Origin: Pseudomonadales bacterium
GTDB lineage: Bacteria > Pseudomonadota > Gammaproteobacteria > Pseudomonadales > Azotimanducaceae
NCBI GenBank assembly: GCA_019090615.1
Contig: JAHRVQ010000076.1
Location: forward strand, 1 to 38,311
Direction: 5' to 3'
Length of the DNA: 38,311 nucleotides
In this document: piece after piece, positions 15,702-25,781 of the stretch
Numbering within the stretch: position 1 is the stretch's first letter
Layout: every line of letters starts with the position of its first letter
Program-made: the position numbers and the translations under genes
The notes under the pieces: model-generated
What the model saw: only the letters and a program-made list of their open reading frames with translations
Told to the model about the DNA's origin: nothing
Database searches by the model: none

Positions 15702-16572
15702 TATAATGGCTCCTTAATAATGTTATTTTGATGAATACGACCAGAAGGGACGATAAATAACTGAATATTCTGACTGATTGTTGTAACTGATTATTGTAAC
15801 TAAATGTTGTTGCGGCTTTACGATACACTTTCTGTGTGTGGATTGCATCGCTTGCGCCTTATTTAAACTGCGCAAGCTGGCCAACGCTGCGAATTATAGA
15901 TAAGCGTCAATCTACAACCTCAGAATGCAGCTCTAACAGTCATTCACATGACGCAACGATTACCTTTCGAATATTGACTGGCAACTATTAAGCGACCCCC
16001 ACGACCAATAATATGTAGCCTGTTAGCCATTTCAACGCAACCTGACATACCCATTTAAAAAGCTCAAAACCTTAGCAGATCGTCAAGATATACCCCGACC
16101 AAATATCAAAGTTTACACTTGCCACTATCATCCAAAGGTGGCCATAAAACAGATCAGTTAGAAGCCCTGCACGCAAGGCCTGACCCTCAGGGCATATTAT
16201 AAAGGGCAATACCTGACACCAAAGGAAATTCGATGTTGCAGAGCATTTTAACAGCACCCTATACCCCATGTTGCACCGCTACATCATGGACGACATCACT
16301 TTGCAATCGCACAAAAGGCGTTGCCCACAGCCGGCAATTTAGGGCTGAACCGTTGCTTAGCTTGCCGTTGCAATGAGTTTTTCATAATGAATTGATTTCG
16401 ACATAGACTATTTCTATACAGGCCGGCTTCGATGTGGTATTAAATCTTCTCCGAGATGAGGTAAAAAAGGAAAGCGTATATTTAAAAACAGCTGAAATCA
16501 TTTACAGATAGGCATTGTGCAAAATTATGCGGGGTGAATTCAGTTATATAAATCCAGATAGGAGATGATTTC
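15702..16572. other. Gene-free region of about 870 bp between divergent genes
   Basis: I see no credible open frame or RNA gene here. Toward its right end TTGATT (16392-16397) and TATACA (16415-16420), 17 bases apart, form a plausible promoter for the TonB receptor gene with a leader of about 145 bases. Such long leaders before receptor genes can be regulatory, but I recognise no riboswitch. Confidence 0.35.
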
Positions 16573-18873
16573 ATGCGATACAGTTACAGATCTAAAGTGG
16601 TTTGTGTTACAAAATCGGTTTTGTTGTCTTTAATCCTACTAGCGGCCTCGCCACTAGCCTTCGGCGCGGGTGCGGCCGATATTATCATGGAAGAAGTCCT
16701 GGTATACGGGACCAAGAAAAGCTCAGCGGAAGCTGTCCAGGATACACCAGCGCAGGTTACGGCCTTTGGTAGCGATTATCTGGAAGCCATGCAAATCCTC
16801 AACATCGAGGATCTATCATTTTCAACCCCCAATGTACAACTCGAAAGTATCGGTACTCAAGTCAGTTTCGCAGCGTTTTCGATTCGAGGCCTGGGCATCG
16901 ATAATTCAACCCCAACGATTGATCCCAATGTCGGCACCTTTATTGATGGTGTTTACGCGGGCGTTCCATTTGGGGTTGTCACAGATACTTTTGACCTTGA
17001 GGGTGTGGAAATCTATAAGGGGCCCCAGGCCCTGCTGTTTGGACGTAATGTCACCGGTGGCGCAGTCCTACTAAGATCCAAGCGCCCCTCGGGAGAATTT
17101 GGCGTTGAAGCCAAGGTTGCCCTGGAAGAAGAAAACACCTATGTGGCCGCAGTTGCTGTGCAGGGCTCGCTGATTCCCGAAGTGCTAGCAGGTCGTCTAT
17201 CTATGCAATACAAAGATGACGATGGCTGGTTTGAAAACGACTTTTTGAATGACGATATTGGCGACCAAACCAGTGAGTTTATACGTGGCTCACTACTCTA
17301 CACACCCACCGACGATATTGAACTGACTTTTATTTTTGAAGATGGTCATACCGAAGGTCATCAGACAGCGGTTAACAACCTGTACATTCCAGGCGGCGCA
17401 TCTAACAATTTTAATAACCCGCTGACACCGCAAAATGATGACTTCAAAATCGAACATGATTATGTCGGTCTAACAGAACTCAATTGGCGCCAGGCGACCT
17501 TTGAAGCTGTGATTGATTTTGGCGCACGCGGCCAACTGACCAATATCATGGCCTATAGAGAGGTTGATTCTTTATCTGAAACCGATGTTGATGGGGTAAA
17601 CCAGCAGGTCCCCGGCACCAACGGTGGAACACCACTGGATATCATTGGTATTTACAAAATACAACAGCATCAATTTAGTAATGAGCTGCGGTACAATATG
17701 ACGCCAACAGATAATTGGGAGTTCACTACCGGCCTGGTTTATTTTGTCCAGGAAGCGGCCTACGGCACAGGTCTATGGCGGGGTGGTGCCGTAGGCATCG
17801 ATCATCCAGGTAATGTTTTTGGCGGCGGCACGCAGAAAAATGACTCCTGGTCTTTCTATTTCAATAATGAATACGCATTAACTGAGACCCTTTCATTGAA
17901 CGGCGGTTTTAATTATCTGCTTGAGGACAAAGAAGTCCGTATCGTACCAAGGGCCGCGTCAACCCTGGCAGCTGGAACCTGCACCTTAGACGGTTATAGC
18001 TGTAACTGGTCTGAGGGTCTTGGCGGCAGTGATGACTGGCAGACTTTTGCGCCAAAAATTGGCTTTACCTGGCAGTTGCTAGAAGATGGCCAACTATACG
18101 GCCATGTTGCACGCGCCTATCGTTCTGGGTTCTTTAACGTCCGCCAAACTAATCCTGCGCTTATTAATAACCAGGCAACCGATGTTGAAGAACACACCTC
18201 TTACGAACTGGGTATTAAATCACAATTTGCTGAAGGCAGAGTAAGACTTAATGCGGCAATGTTTTTCCAGCAGATTGACGATTTGGCACGTTCAGCAGGC
18301 GGCGAATTCATTCAACCCGGCACTGGCCTGTCGACACCTTTTCAGGACCTCATCAATGTTGGCGACGCTGAAATTTCTGGGATAGAACTCGACATCAGAG
18401 GCCGAATTGGCGACAACCTGGTGATATCCGCAGCACTAGGCTATCTCGACGGTGACATAACTGACGCAAGGGCCAATATCAATTCTAGTAGCACCGACGG
18501 TAATAAAGATACCGTTGGCGATGCGATAGACGAGTCCCTTAGCCTGGTCCGACTGTCCGAGTGGTCGACCAATATTGGCGTGGTTTACGATCTGCATTTA
18601 CCCAGCCTGGGCGCAGTCACTTTCCGCATCGACCATAATTATCGCTCCGAAGCCGCAGCCAGAGACGATAACGCAGTGTTTTTCCCAGCCACTAATATGG
18701 TCAATGGTGGCATCAGTTATGAGCCACAAGATGGCAACTGGGTGTTATCATTATATGGCAAAAACCTGACCGATAAGGTCATCTACAAATCACTATTCCC
18801 CCTGTCTAATCAAAATTTCGCACCCGTGGCCAAGGGCCGTCGCTATGGGCTGGAATTCCGATATCAGTTATAA
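16573..18873 (+). CDS. TonB-dependent outer-membrane receptor
   Basis: The 766-residue product has a signal peptide (about 1-34, SVLLSLILLAASPLAFGAGA). A TonB-box-like EEVLVYGTKK follows, then a plug domain (DTPAQVTAFGSDYLE, SIRGLGIDN, GVEIYKGPQALLFGRNVTGG) and a long beta-barrel with many aromatic strand ends. It would import a ligand across the outer membrane using TonB-ExbBD energy. The wide family spans siderophores, vitamin B12, sugars and other compounds, and the ligand here is unknown. TAGGAG precedes the ATG by eight bases. The protein ends EFRYQL rather than the more usual Phe/Trp. No linked uptake or catabolic operon is present. Confidence 0.92.
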   Translation: MRYSYRSKVVCVTKSVLLSLILLAASPLAFGAGAADIIMEEVLVYGTKKSSAEAVQDTPAQVTAFGSDYLEAMQILNIEDLSFSTPNVQLESIGTQVSFAAFSIRGLGIDNSTPTIDPNVGTFIDGVYAGVPFGVVTDTFDLEGVEIYKGPQALLFGRNVTGGAVLLRSKRPSGEFGVEAKVALEEENTYVAAVAVQGSLIPEVLAGRLSMQYKDDDGWFENDFLNDDIGDQTSEFIRGSLLYTPTDDIELTFIFEDGHTEGHQTAVNNLYIPGGASNNFNNPLTPQNDDFKIEHDYVGLTELNWRQATFEAVIDFGARGQLTNIMAYREVDSLSETDVDGVNQQVPGTNGGTPLDIIGIYKIQQHQFSNELRYNMTPTDNWEFTTGLVYFVQEAAYGTGLWRGGAVGIDHPGNVFGGGTQKNDSWSFYFNNEYALTETLSLNGGFNYLLEDKEVRIVPRAASTLAAGTCTLDGYSCNWSEGLGGSDDWQTFAPKIGFTWQLLEDGQLYGHVARAYRSGFFNVRQTNPALINNQATDVEEHTSYELGIKSQFAEGRVRLNAAMFFQQIDDLARSAGGEFIQPGTGLSTPFQDLINVGDAEISGIELDIRGRIGDNLVISAALGYLDGDITDARANINSSSTDGNKDTVGDAIDESLSLVRLSEWSTNIGVVYDLHLPSLGAVTFRIDHNYRSEAAARDDNAVFFPATNMVNGGISYEPQDGNWVLSLYGKNLTDKVIYKSLFPLSNQNFAPVAKGRRYGLEFRYQL

Positions 18874-18902
18874 ATTATAACCGTGATAAAAAACTAGTGT
18901 AA

Positions 18903-18928
18903 AGCAACTGCCCGTCAGGGTAGTTGCT
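18903..18928. terminator. Hairpin between TonB receptor and DUF2167 genes
   Basis: AGCAACTGCCC (18903-18913) and GGGTAGTTGCT (18918-18928) form an 11-bp stem with one G-T pair and a 4-base loop. It lies between convergent genes. On the minus strand a TTTTTT run follows about ten bases later, so it could terminate the DUF2167 gene. It could also end the receptor gene, less clearly. Confidence 0.5.
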
Positions 18929-19006
18929 AATACTCAGTAAATTTTCCCAGACCCTTAGCCGCCAAAAGAAATCATTACAACATCATTTTGCAACCATAGA
19001 TAAATA

Positions 19007-19912
19007 TCAACCTGAAGACGCCTGCTTTTTACGCCGCGAAAACAGTGTCCTGGCAAAAGCGATTATCGCCAAAACAATAAAAATGCCAAACTTCTTGAGG
19101 AAAACCAGCGCAAGCACAAAAAAACCGGTCTTGGCAATCACCTTACCAGCAATCAAGGCACCCAAACCATAAGCCGCAACCTTATCCAGGTCAGGGTCAA
19201 AATCGGCATAAGTCGAACCCTGCTCGAAATCAGCAATCGCCAGCACCGCCTCAAGGTTGGTTTCGATGGTTGGTTTCTGGTCCATATTGGCAATAAAATT
19301 TAGCACCAGCACACCCTTTCTACCCAGTACTCGAATATTATAATTGAGTGTATTTTGTTCCTGGGCAGAAAATTTGATCTCTTTAGCCCAGTGCAACTTA
19401 TTAGCCTCCGCATCATAATAAGGGTCAGCTGCCCAACCGACTAATTCAATCGCCTCATAACCCTGCGCCTGCCTTTGCTCACTCGCCAGGCGTGTTTCCT
19501 CCTGCATCTGTTGTAGCAAATCAGCATAGTTGATGTCGGCCGCATCATCATCGACCACATAACCCTCTTCCTCATATTTAATGGTCACAGCCCATGAGTC
19601 CTGATCATAGGGCGTTAACCCCGCAGGAAATATCATACCCAGCACATTTTGATCAGGCGGGTTACCCCATACATCAACCAGTACTTTTTCGGCATCGGCC
19701 GCATCCAGAAAATAGAATGCTTCAGGCACGTCTAACGCCGCCACTGCGTCCGGCAATTTAATTACCCCAGTTTGCGGATCTAACGACGCCAACAACTGAT
19801 TAGCCTGCTCAATATAAAGCAATTCCTCAGCGTCAACTATGTCACTATCACTGGCAATGCAATAGCCGGCAATTAGGTTAAGGACCAGGATAAAAATCAA
19901 TTTTAGTTTCAT
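19007..19912 (-). CDS. DUF2167-family membrane protein
   Basis: From the chosen ATG (19912) the product is 301 residues. It has a signal peptide (MKLKLIFILVLNLIAGYCIA), an exported domain with LDVPEAFYFLDAADAEKVLVDVWGNPP and GMIFPAGLTPYDQDSWAVTI, and WADDPYYD-like blocks (here WAADPYYDAEANKLHWAKE). A hydrophobic C-terminal segment (VIAKTGFFVLALVFL and FGIFIVLAIIAF) and a basic tail follow. This matches DUF2167, whose function is not established. An in-frame start 14 codons earlier would place a Cys-rich stretch before a good signal peptide, so I prefer the internal ATG. Confidence 0.85.
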   Translation of the reverse strand: MKLKLIFILVLNLIAGYCIASDSDIVDAEELLYIEQANQLLASLDPQTGVIKLPDAVAALDVPEAFYFLDAADAEKVLVDVWGNPPDQNVLGMIFPAGLTPYDQDSWAVTIKYEEEGYVVDDDAADINYADLLQQMQEETRLASEQRQAQGYEAIELVGWAADPYYDAEANKLHWAKEIKFSAQEQNTLNYNIRVLGRKGVLVLNFIANMDQKPTIETNLEAVLAIADFEQGSTYADFDPDLDKVAAYGLGALIAGKVIAKTGFFVLALVFLKKFGIFIVLAIIAFARTLFSRRKKQASSG

Positions 19913-20128
19913 TACAACTTCCCAACAACAATATAATAGGTAACAGATAACCACCCAAAATAGCCTAACGACTCTTATGGGGCAAGGAACAATTAACTCC
20001 GTTATGCAATGCGATGGTCACCTTCAGCCTGCCGACCAACAGTTATGAATTCTGCCTGGTGCACTGTTTTGCGTAAGCCGACCCCTACTAAGCATCCAAA
20101 TTTTAGGCGCGGTATATTAGCGCTCTTT

Positions 20129-20527
20129 TTAAATTTTTTGAAAAAACACATTGGGGCAAATAATGGCGTTGGAATCTGCAATTTTCGCCTCAACCGCTGC
20201 GAGCTCACCATTCTTGTTAGTTAAATTACTTTCAGCCGCAAAAATTGCTTCGCCTTTGGCAAACCACCAGACCAATATCGCAGCGAAGGCGAATAAAACA
20301 GCAACAACGAATTCAACCCACCGTCCCACTCTAAATAAACTTTTATTGCGATTCTCAATCTCAATTGTTTCTTGTTCAAGCTTTGCCCGTTGCAGAATAA
20401 CTTCTTTCTTCAACTCACGCTCAGTCGCCAGTTTCGCTCGAATAAGCGCTAGCTCAGCCTCGTCTCGTGCCGACAGTTTTGGCTTGTCATCATCTGATTT
20501 TATTGGCGGTGCTTTAGTTTCAGACAC
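20129..20527 (-). CDS. Small coiled-coil single-pass membrane protein, unknown function
   Basis: The 132-residue product starts at GTG. An N-terminal charged tail precedes a heptad-like helical region of about residues 20-62 (ARDEAELALIRAKLATEREL, later VILQRAKLEQETIEIEN). One membrane helix follows at about 72-90 (VEFVVAVLFAFAAILVWWF), then a second short helical region. I recognise no family. The ribosome-binding site is weak (AAGAA), so expression is uncertain, but the ordered layout argues for a real gene. Confidence 0.6.
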   Translation of the reverse strand: MSETKAPPIKSDDDKPKLSARDEAELALIRAKLATERELKKEVILQRAKLEQETIEIENRNKSLFRVGRWVEFVVAVLFAFAAILVWWFAKGEAIFAAESNLTNKNGELAAVEAKIADSNAIICPNVFFQKI

Positions 20528-20969
20528 AATTGCGTTCTTATTTTTTTACCATCGCATTTTCCCAGAATAAACAATCCACGCAGCTACAGCAACGTGGTTA
20601 GTTTTCGATCAAATTGTGCTTTTAAGAAAATATTGATTTTGCGAGTGGCGATAAGCCGACCGTTGCAGGCCGTACAACAAAAGCTGTGTACGAAACAGAA
20701 CCCAGAAAGACCTCCAATGAAGTCCTGAAAGTAAGATAGCTTGGGTTAAACGACATTCTAAATTGCATTCTAAACAACAACCAATCAGGCAACGCGCCAG
20801 CCTGCGATTGAACAATTCCAGACAGCCTTATAGGCAGTTGATTTTAGTGGGGTATACGGAGGTATTCATCTAACGGTCAAATCAGTGTCAAAACTACTGT
20901 ATATGCCACGAAGTATGCCACGACTTGGTTTTAGTTAGTGGTTAATTACGCTAAGAGGCTTGATTCTAT
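20528..20969. other. Gene-free region with integrase-site-like direct repeats near tRNA-Arg
   Basis: No gene is recognisable in these 440 bp. TATGCCACGA is directly repeated at 20902-20911 and 20914-20923. Earlier, GGGGTATA and GAGGTATT occur at about 20849-20866. Similar short direct repeats are arm-binding sites for tyrosine recombinases, whose elements often sit at tRNA 3' ends. No integrase gene or second attachment site is visible here, so a relic is the most I can claim. Confidence 0.35.
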
Positions 20970-21046
20970 TGGTACGCCCGAGAGGAATCGAACCTCTAAC
21001 CCTCGGCTTAGAAGGCCGATGCTCTATCCGATTGAGCTACGGGCGC
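20970..21046 (-). tRNA. tRNA-Arg (UCU)
   Basis: Read on the minus strand, a 77-base cloverleaf starts GCGCCCGTAGCTCAATCGGA. The anticodon loop CTTCTAA on stem TCGGC/GCCGA gives anticodon TCT, the T-arm has GGTTCGATTCC, and the 3' CCA is encoded. It lies 150 bases after tRNA-Pro on the same strand and probably shares its transcript. Confidence 0.96.
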
Positions 21047-21196
21047 ATATTCCCAAGATAACCTGCTGAAGAATGGCACTGTAGAACGCAGGTATTTTCC
21101 ATATCAAACTTAAATATCTAGACTTAAATATCTAGACTTAGATAGGCTGATACAGTTTTCTGCCAATAGATCGGGCTGCTGCCGATCCATTAAAAT

Positions 21197-21273
21197 TGGT
21201 CGGGGTAGAGAGATTCGAACTCCCGACATCCTGCTCCCAAAGCAGGCGCGCTACCAGACTGCGCTATACCCCG
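21197..21273 (-). tRNA. tRNA-Pro (UGG)
   Basis: On the minus strand the 77-base gene starts CGGGGTATAGCGCAGTCTGG. Its anticodon loop TTTGGGA on stem CCTGC/GCAGG gives anticodon TGG, followed by the T-arm GAGTTCGAATCTC and an encoded CCA. It is the first gene of the tRNA-Pro/tRNA-Arg unit. Confidence 0.97.
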
Positions 21274-21385
21274 ATTTACTGCTACAACTTTTGCTGCTTT
21301 CTCAACGGCTAACAACGAACTAGATTTAACCTGCTGTTGGCCTGCCGAATGTGATTTAATCCACTCGCCTCGTTAAGAGGAGCGC

Positions 21386-21415
21386 ATTCTACTGAACCAT
21401 ACCCAAGGCCGTCAA
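21386..21415 (-). promoter_or_regulatory. Strong promoter of the tRNA-Pro/tRNA-Arg unit
   Basis: On the minus strand TTGACG (21415-21410) and TAGAAT (21391-21386) are 18 bases apart, each matching the sigma-70 consensus at five of six bases. They are followed by a G/C-rich discriminator (GCGCTCC) typical of stringently controlled stable-RNA promoters. The predicted start is about 105 bases before tRNA-Pro. Confidence 0.7.
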
Positions 21416-21421
21416 ATACAA

Positions 21422-22171
21422 ATGAACAAGTTGTTTATATCCGATCTCCATCTTGATGAATCTCGCCCTGATTTAACCCAGGCTTTAGCCACATTTCTTG
21501 ATCAAAAAGCCCCACAGGCCAATGAATTGTACATACTTGGTGATTTTTTTGAAGTCTGGCTGGGCGACGACTATATTTCAAAATATAATGAAAAAATTAT
21601 TCAACTGCTGGCCAGGCTAGAAATACCCATCTTTATGATGCACGGAAATCGTGATTTTCTGCTTGGCGAAGCAATTTGCAACAAAATTGGCGCAACTCTA
21701 CTAGTGGACCCCTGCGTTATCGATATCGACGGGACACAGGTACTACTCATGCATGGAGATAGTCTTTGTACCCGCGATACTGAATATATGCAGGCCCGCA
21801 AAATACTTCGTGATAAAAATTTCCAGGCAGACTTTCTCTCAAAATCCGTAGCCGAGCGCCAGGCCTTTGCTGATGCTGCCAGAGAGCAAAGCAAAGCTCA
21901 TACGGGCAAATTAGCCACTGATGCAGACCCGCTTAGCAATAACAGCCAGGGCAACAGTATCCTCGATGTAACGGCCAGTGAAGTTGAAAAAATCATGCAT
22001 CAATATGCCGTGCAGACGCTGATTCACGGACATACACATAGGCCGATGGTGCATCAATTAACCGTACAGGGCCAACCAGCGCAACGTTTTGTGTTGGGTG
22101 ACTGGGATAAAACCGGCTGGTACCTGGACAACTTCGCGGGCGAGCTACGCCTGCAGAGTTTCGACATATAA
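21422..22171 (+). CDS. lpxH: UDP-2,3-diacylglucosamine diphosphatase LpxH
   Basis: The 249-residue calcineurin-like phosphoesterase has the family motifs in order: FISDLHLDESRPD at the N-terminus, LGDFFEVWLGDD, MHGNRDFLLG, LMHGDSLCTRD and IHGHTHRP. LpxH makes lipid X in the fourth step of lipid A synthesis at the inner membrane. The ribosome-binding site is weak (AAGG, 13 bases before the ATG). It starts six bases from the divergent tRNA promoter, so its own promoter must overlap that region or lie within the tRNA leader. Confidence 0.96.
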   Translation: MNKLFISDLHLDESRPDLTQALATFLDQKAPQANELYILGDFFEVWLGDDYISKYNEKIIQLLARLEIPIFMMHGNRDFLLGEAICNKIGATLLVDPCVIDIDGTQVLLMHGDSLCTRDTEYMQARKILRDKNFQADFLSKSVAERQAFADAAREQSKAHTGKLATDADPLSNNSQGNSILDVTASEVEKIMHQYAVQTLIHGHTHRPMVHQLTVQGQPAQRFVLGDWDKTGWYLDNFAGELRLQSFDI

Positions 22172-22279
22172 CCCACGCTAGACCCGCTTGTGGTGTTTTT
22201 TTACAGTGGATCAATACAGACCTATGCAAAAATGCCAGTGACACCAGCAACCAGTGAAGCCAGCAATTAGTACCGGCTT

Positions 22280-22906
22280 TTAATGGCCTGCTTTTAATGG
22301 CCCACTGTGAAAACGAAACTCAGCGCTCGGTGCCTGGATCAATTGTTTGTCCTTAGCAAGAAAGAACTCAACGCGTTCACCAATATCGGTGCTGGAGATC
22401 GTTTCCGCAAACCCTAAGTACATTTTAAAATGCCTGGCTTCACTCTTTAGCAGCGACGTATAGAAACTGGCCAATTCTTCATCCATTACAGTTACCAGGC
22501 GCTGGAACCGTTCACAGCTCCTGGCCTCTACAATGGCACAGACGATCAGTAGATCAACCAGCCTGGCAGGCTCATAGGTACTTAAACCAGCGCGCATTTT
22601 GGCGGCATAATTAGCTGAAGAAATATGCCTGAACTGAACCTCACGCTGCTTAATCAAACTCATCACCTGTTCATAATGCCGCAGCTCTTCTCTGGCCAAC
22701 TTTGATAAGCGCATCATTAGCTCGGGCTTATCATCATAACGAAACATCAAATTCAGCGCCGTAGAGGCTGCTTTTTTTTCACAATTGGCATGATCGATTA
22801 ATAGAATATCCAGATTATCTATTGCTGCCTGCAACCATTCATCCGGGGTTTCACATTGAAGAAATTGATCTACATTCATATTAGGTAACACTCGATCCTT
22901 TAACAC
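22280..22906 (-). CDS. miaE: tRNA-(ms2io6A37) hydroxylase MiaE
   Basis: The 208-residue diiron protein has the ligand motifs CEKKAASTALNLMFR, REELRHYEQV, EARSCERF and LLKSEARHF, spaced as in the MiaE four-helix bundle. The enzyme hydroxylates the isopentenyl group of ms2i6A at position 37 of certain tRNAs. A start at the second Met (MNVDQFLQC) nine codons in is possible. It is divergent from acnB. Confidence 0.93.
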   Translation of the reverse strand: MLKDRVLPNMNVDQFLQCETPDEWLQAAIDNLDILLIDHANCEKKAASTALNLMFRYDDKPELMMRLSKLAREELRHYEQVMSLIKQREVQFRHISSANYAAKMRAGLSTYEPARLVDLLIVCAIVEARSCERFQRLVTVMDEELASFYTSLLKSEARHFKMYLGFAETISSTDIGERVEFFLAKDKQLIQAPSAEFRFHSGPLKAGH

Positions 22907-22911
22907 TTAAC

Positions 22912-22940
22912 TTAACTTTGGAATATCTTTGAGGTATACT
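22912..22940 (+). promoter_or_regulatory. Candidate acnB promoter
   Basis: TTAACT (22912-22917) and TATACT (22935-22940) are separated by 17 bases and followed by the G/C-rich CGGCCCCCG. The -10 matches the consensus at five of six bases, the -35 at four. The predicted start near 22947 gives a leader of about 200 bases before acnB. Confidence 0.45.
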
Positions 22941-23150
22941 CGGCCCCCGTTTTTAACGGCCTGTAGCGGGATATACCACCCTGCTTCGGCCAATGAATCA
23001 TCAACAAAACATATATAATTCATAAACGCGCCATAAATTAATTTATAACTTGTTTATAACCTAATTTACGGTACGGCGACATCAAATCGCCAGCCACTTT
23101 AATCACATGGCCTGTTTATTAACGCCATCATAAGAAAGAGGACATCTGTT

Positions 23151-25724
23151 GTGCTAGAAGCCTATCGACAACATGTAGCTGAACGCTCAGAGCAAGGAAT
23201 TGACCCCAAACCATTGTCAGCGGAGCAGGTTAACGATTTAGTTGATCTTTTAAAAGCGCCACCTGCTGGAGAAGAGGCCTTACTGCTCGACTTACTGGCC
23301 AATCGAGTCCCTGCTGGCGTTGATGACGCCGCCTACGTAAAGGCCGGCTTTCTAACCGCAATCACCAAAGGCGAAACAACTTCGCCACTGGTTGATAAAA
23401 AGCAAGCCACTGAACTGCTCGGCACCATGCTGGGTGGCTATAACATCGACTCTCTGGTGGATTTACTGGATGACGAAGATCTTGCTGCCACTGCGGCCAG
23501 CTGTTTATCCAAAACCTTATTAATGTTTGATGCCTTTCATGATGTTGTCGAGAAATCAAAAACCAACCCGCATGCCAAAGCTGTGGTTGAAGCCTGGGCT
23601 AACGCCGACTGGTTCACGGCCAAACCAAAAGTAGCTAAAGAAATAAAATTAACCGTCTTTAAAGTCGATGGCGAAACCAATACCGATGACCTATCACCCG
23701 CAGGTGATGCCTGGAGCCGGCCGGATATTCCGCTGCATGGTTTGGCAATGCTGATCAAACGCATGGATACCCCATTACAGGATATTGAAAAACTAAAACA
23801 GGCCGGCCATACAGTAGCCTATGTCGGCGATGTCGTTGGCACCGGCTCATCACGTAAGTCGGCGACCAATTCAGTGCTTTGGCATATGGGCAACGATATC
23901 CCCAATATCCCTAATAAACGCGATGGCGGCGTTGTACTTGGCGGCAAAATTGCCCCCATTTTCTTTAATACCATGGAAGACGCCGGCGCCCTGCCCATTG
24001 AATGTGATGTCAGCAAGATGAATACCGGTGACGTAATCATTGTGCATCCCTATGATGGCAAGGTCACTAACGAAGCGGGTGAGGAAATCTCAAACTTCAG
24101 CCTGTCTACCGAAGTACTACTGGATGAAGTTCAGGCTGGCGGCCGTATCCCTCTCATTATCGGTCGCGGTTTAACAACTCGGGCCAGAGAATCTCTTGGC
24201 CTTGGTGCATCGGATGTATTCCGTAAGCCACAACCCGCTACCGAGTCCACTAAAGGTTTTACCCTGGCACAAAAAATTGTCGGCAAGGCCTGTGATGTGG
24301 ATGGCATTCGTCCGGGCACATACTGCGAACCCAAGATGACCACAGTAGGCTCACAGGATACCACCGGCCCTATGACCCGCGATGAACTAAAAGAACTGGC
24401 CTGCCTTGGTTTTTCAGCCGATCTAGTGATGCAATCTTTCTGTCATACCGCTGCCTATCCCAAACCTGTGGATATCGATACCCAGCATACCTTGCCAGAT
24501 TTTATCCAGACCCGTGGCGGCGTTGCTCTGCGACCCGGCGACGGCATTATCCATTCCTGGCTAAACAGAATGTTATTACCTGATACGGTCGGCACAGGCG
24601 GTGATTCACATACCCGTTTCCCGATGGGCATCAGCTTTCCTGCTGGATCAGGACTAGTGGCCTTTGCTTCTGCCATTGGTGTTATGCCGTTAGATATGCC
24701 TGAATCAGTACTGGTACGGTTTAAAGGTGAAATGCAGCCAGGCATCACCTTACGCGATCTGGTTAACGCAATCCCACATGCAGCTATTAAACGCGGCCTG
24801 TTAACGGTTGCAAAAGCCGGTAAGAAAAACGTTTTTAGTGGTCGTATCCTTGAGATCGAAGGCCTGCCAGACCTTAAAGTAGAACAGGCATTTGAGATTA
24901 GCGATGCATCAGCCGAACGTTCTGCCGGCGGTTGTACCATTCGCCTTGGTAAAGATTCCATTGCTGAATACATCACCTCCAACGTGACCATGCTCAAATG
25001 GATGATTTCTGAAGGTTATGGTGACCCAAGAACTATCGGCCGTCGTATCGAGGCGATGCAAGAGTGGCTTAAGAATCCAACCTTGATGGAGCCTGATGCT
25101 GATGCCGAATACGCTGAAATTATCGAGATCGATCTTAATGAGATCAAAGAACCCCTGCTTGCCTGCCCCAACGATCCAGATGACGTAAAAACCCTGTCTG
25201 ATGTGATGAACACTAAAATTGACGAAGTATTCATTGGTTCATGTATGACCAATATTGGTCATTTCCGAGCTGCCGCCAGTTTATTATCTAAAGCGAGCTC
25301 CATCCCCACTCGGCTGTGGATTTCACCGCCCACCAAGATGGATGAACATCAACTGCGCGAAGAAGGCATTTACAACACTTTTGCCAGTGTTGGTGCACGT
25401 ACTGAGATGCCCGGTTGTTCTCTATGTATGGGCAATCAGGCGCGAGTAGCGGCCAATACCACTTGCGTTTCTACCTCAACGCGTAACTTTCCTAATCGAT
25501 TAGGCGATAATGCCGATGTTTATTTAGCCTCTGCAGAACTCGCAGCTATTGCCAGCATTCTGGGTAAATTACCCACACCTGAAGAATATCTGGAATATGC
25601 CGGAGAGCTAGACACCCTGGCTGATGATATTTATCAATATCTCAATTTCGATCAGATAAAGTCGTTTCAGGATAGTGCCGCCAGCGTCGCAATCCCTGCG
25701 GTCAATATTGTAGATGCGGTATAA
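23151..25724 (+). CDS. acnB: Bifunctional aconitate hydratase 2/2-methylisocitrate dehydratase AcnB
   Basis: The 857-residue product has the AcnB order: an N-terminal HEAT-like helical domain (about 1-160), the swivel domain ([39 protein letters not shown]), then the catalytic domains with [36 protein letters not shown] and the iron-sulfur cysteines in [13 protein letters not shown] and [12 protein letters not shown]. It isomerises citrate and isocitrate in the TCA cycle and can hydrate 2-methylaconitate. The GTG start has an AGAGGA site eight bases upstream. It is full length, with no anomaly. Confidence 0.97.
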   Translation: MLEAYRQHVAERSEQGIDPKPLSAEQVNDLVDLLKAPPAGEEALLLDLLANRVPAGVDDAAYVKAGFLTAITKGETTSPLVDKKQATELLGTMLGGYNIDSLVDLLDDEDLAATAASCLSKTLLMFDAFHDVVEKSKTNPHAKAVVEAWANADWFTAKPKVAKEIKLTVFKVDGETNTDDLSPAGDAWSRPDIPLHGLAMLIKRMDTPLQDIEKLKQAGHTVAYVGDVVGTGSSRKSATNSVLWHMGNDIPNIPNKRDGGVVLGGKIAPIFFNTMEDAGALPIECDVSKMNTGDVIIVHPYDGKVTNEAGEEISNFSLSTEVLLDEVQAGGRIPLIIGRGLTTRARESLGLGASDVFRKPQPATESTKGFTLAQKIVGKACDVDGIRPGTYCEPKMTTVGSQDTTGPMTRDELKELACLGFSADLVMQSFCHTAAYPKPVDIDTQHTLPDFIQTRGGVALRPGDGIIHSWLNRMLLPDTVGTGGDSHTRFPMGISFPAGSGLVAFASAIGVMPLDMPESVLVRFKGEMQPGITLRDLVNAIPHAAIKRGLLTVAKAGKKNVFSGRILEIEGLPDLKVEQAFEISDASAERSAGGCTIRLGKDSIAEYITSNVTMLKWMISEGYGDPRTIGRRIEAMQEWLKNPTLMEPDADAEYAEIIEIDLNEIKEPLLACPNDPDDVKTLSDVMNTKIDEVFIGSCMTNIGHFRAAASLLSKASSIPTRLWISPPTKMDEHQLREEGIYNTFASVGARTEMPGCSLCMGNQARVAANTTCVSTSTRNFPNRLGDNADVYLASAELAAIASILGKLPTPEEYLEYAGELDTLADDIYQYLNFDQIKSFQDSAASVAIPAVNIVDAV

Positions 25725-25781
25725 CTGTTGCGATACAACAGTTAATCAGGGTGCTTAGTTGCGTTGTTAAGGCGCAACTAA
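25722..25781. terminator. Two hairpins between acnB and tgpA
   Basis: TAACTGTTG/CAACAGTTA (25722-25730, 25736-25744) is a 9-bp stem that includes the acnB stop codon. TTAGTTGCG/CGCAACTAA (25755-25763, 25773-25781) is a second 9-bp stem over the end of tgpA. The convergent placement suggests transcription end or message-end protection. No T-run follows, so intrinsic termination is uncertain. Confidence 0.5.

Noticed and set aside
21108-21141. 14-bp tandem repeat (ACTTAAATATCTAG) between the two tRNA genes
   Set aside because: Just over two copies in a spacer; no sign of function beyond local duplication.
24455-24997. 180-residue minus-strand frame inside acnB
   Set aside because: Shadow of a highly conserved gene.
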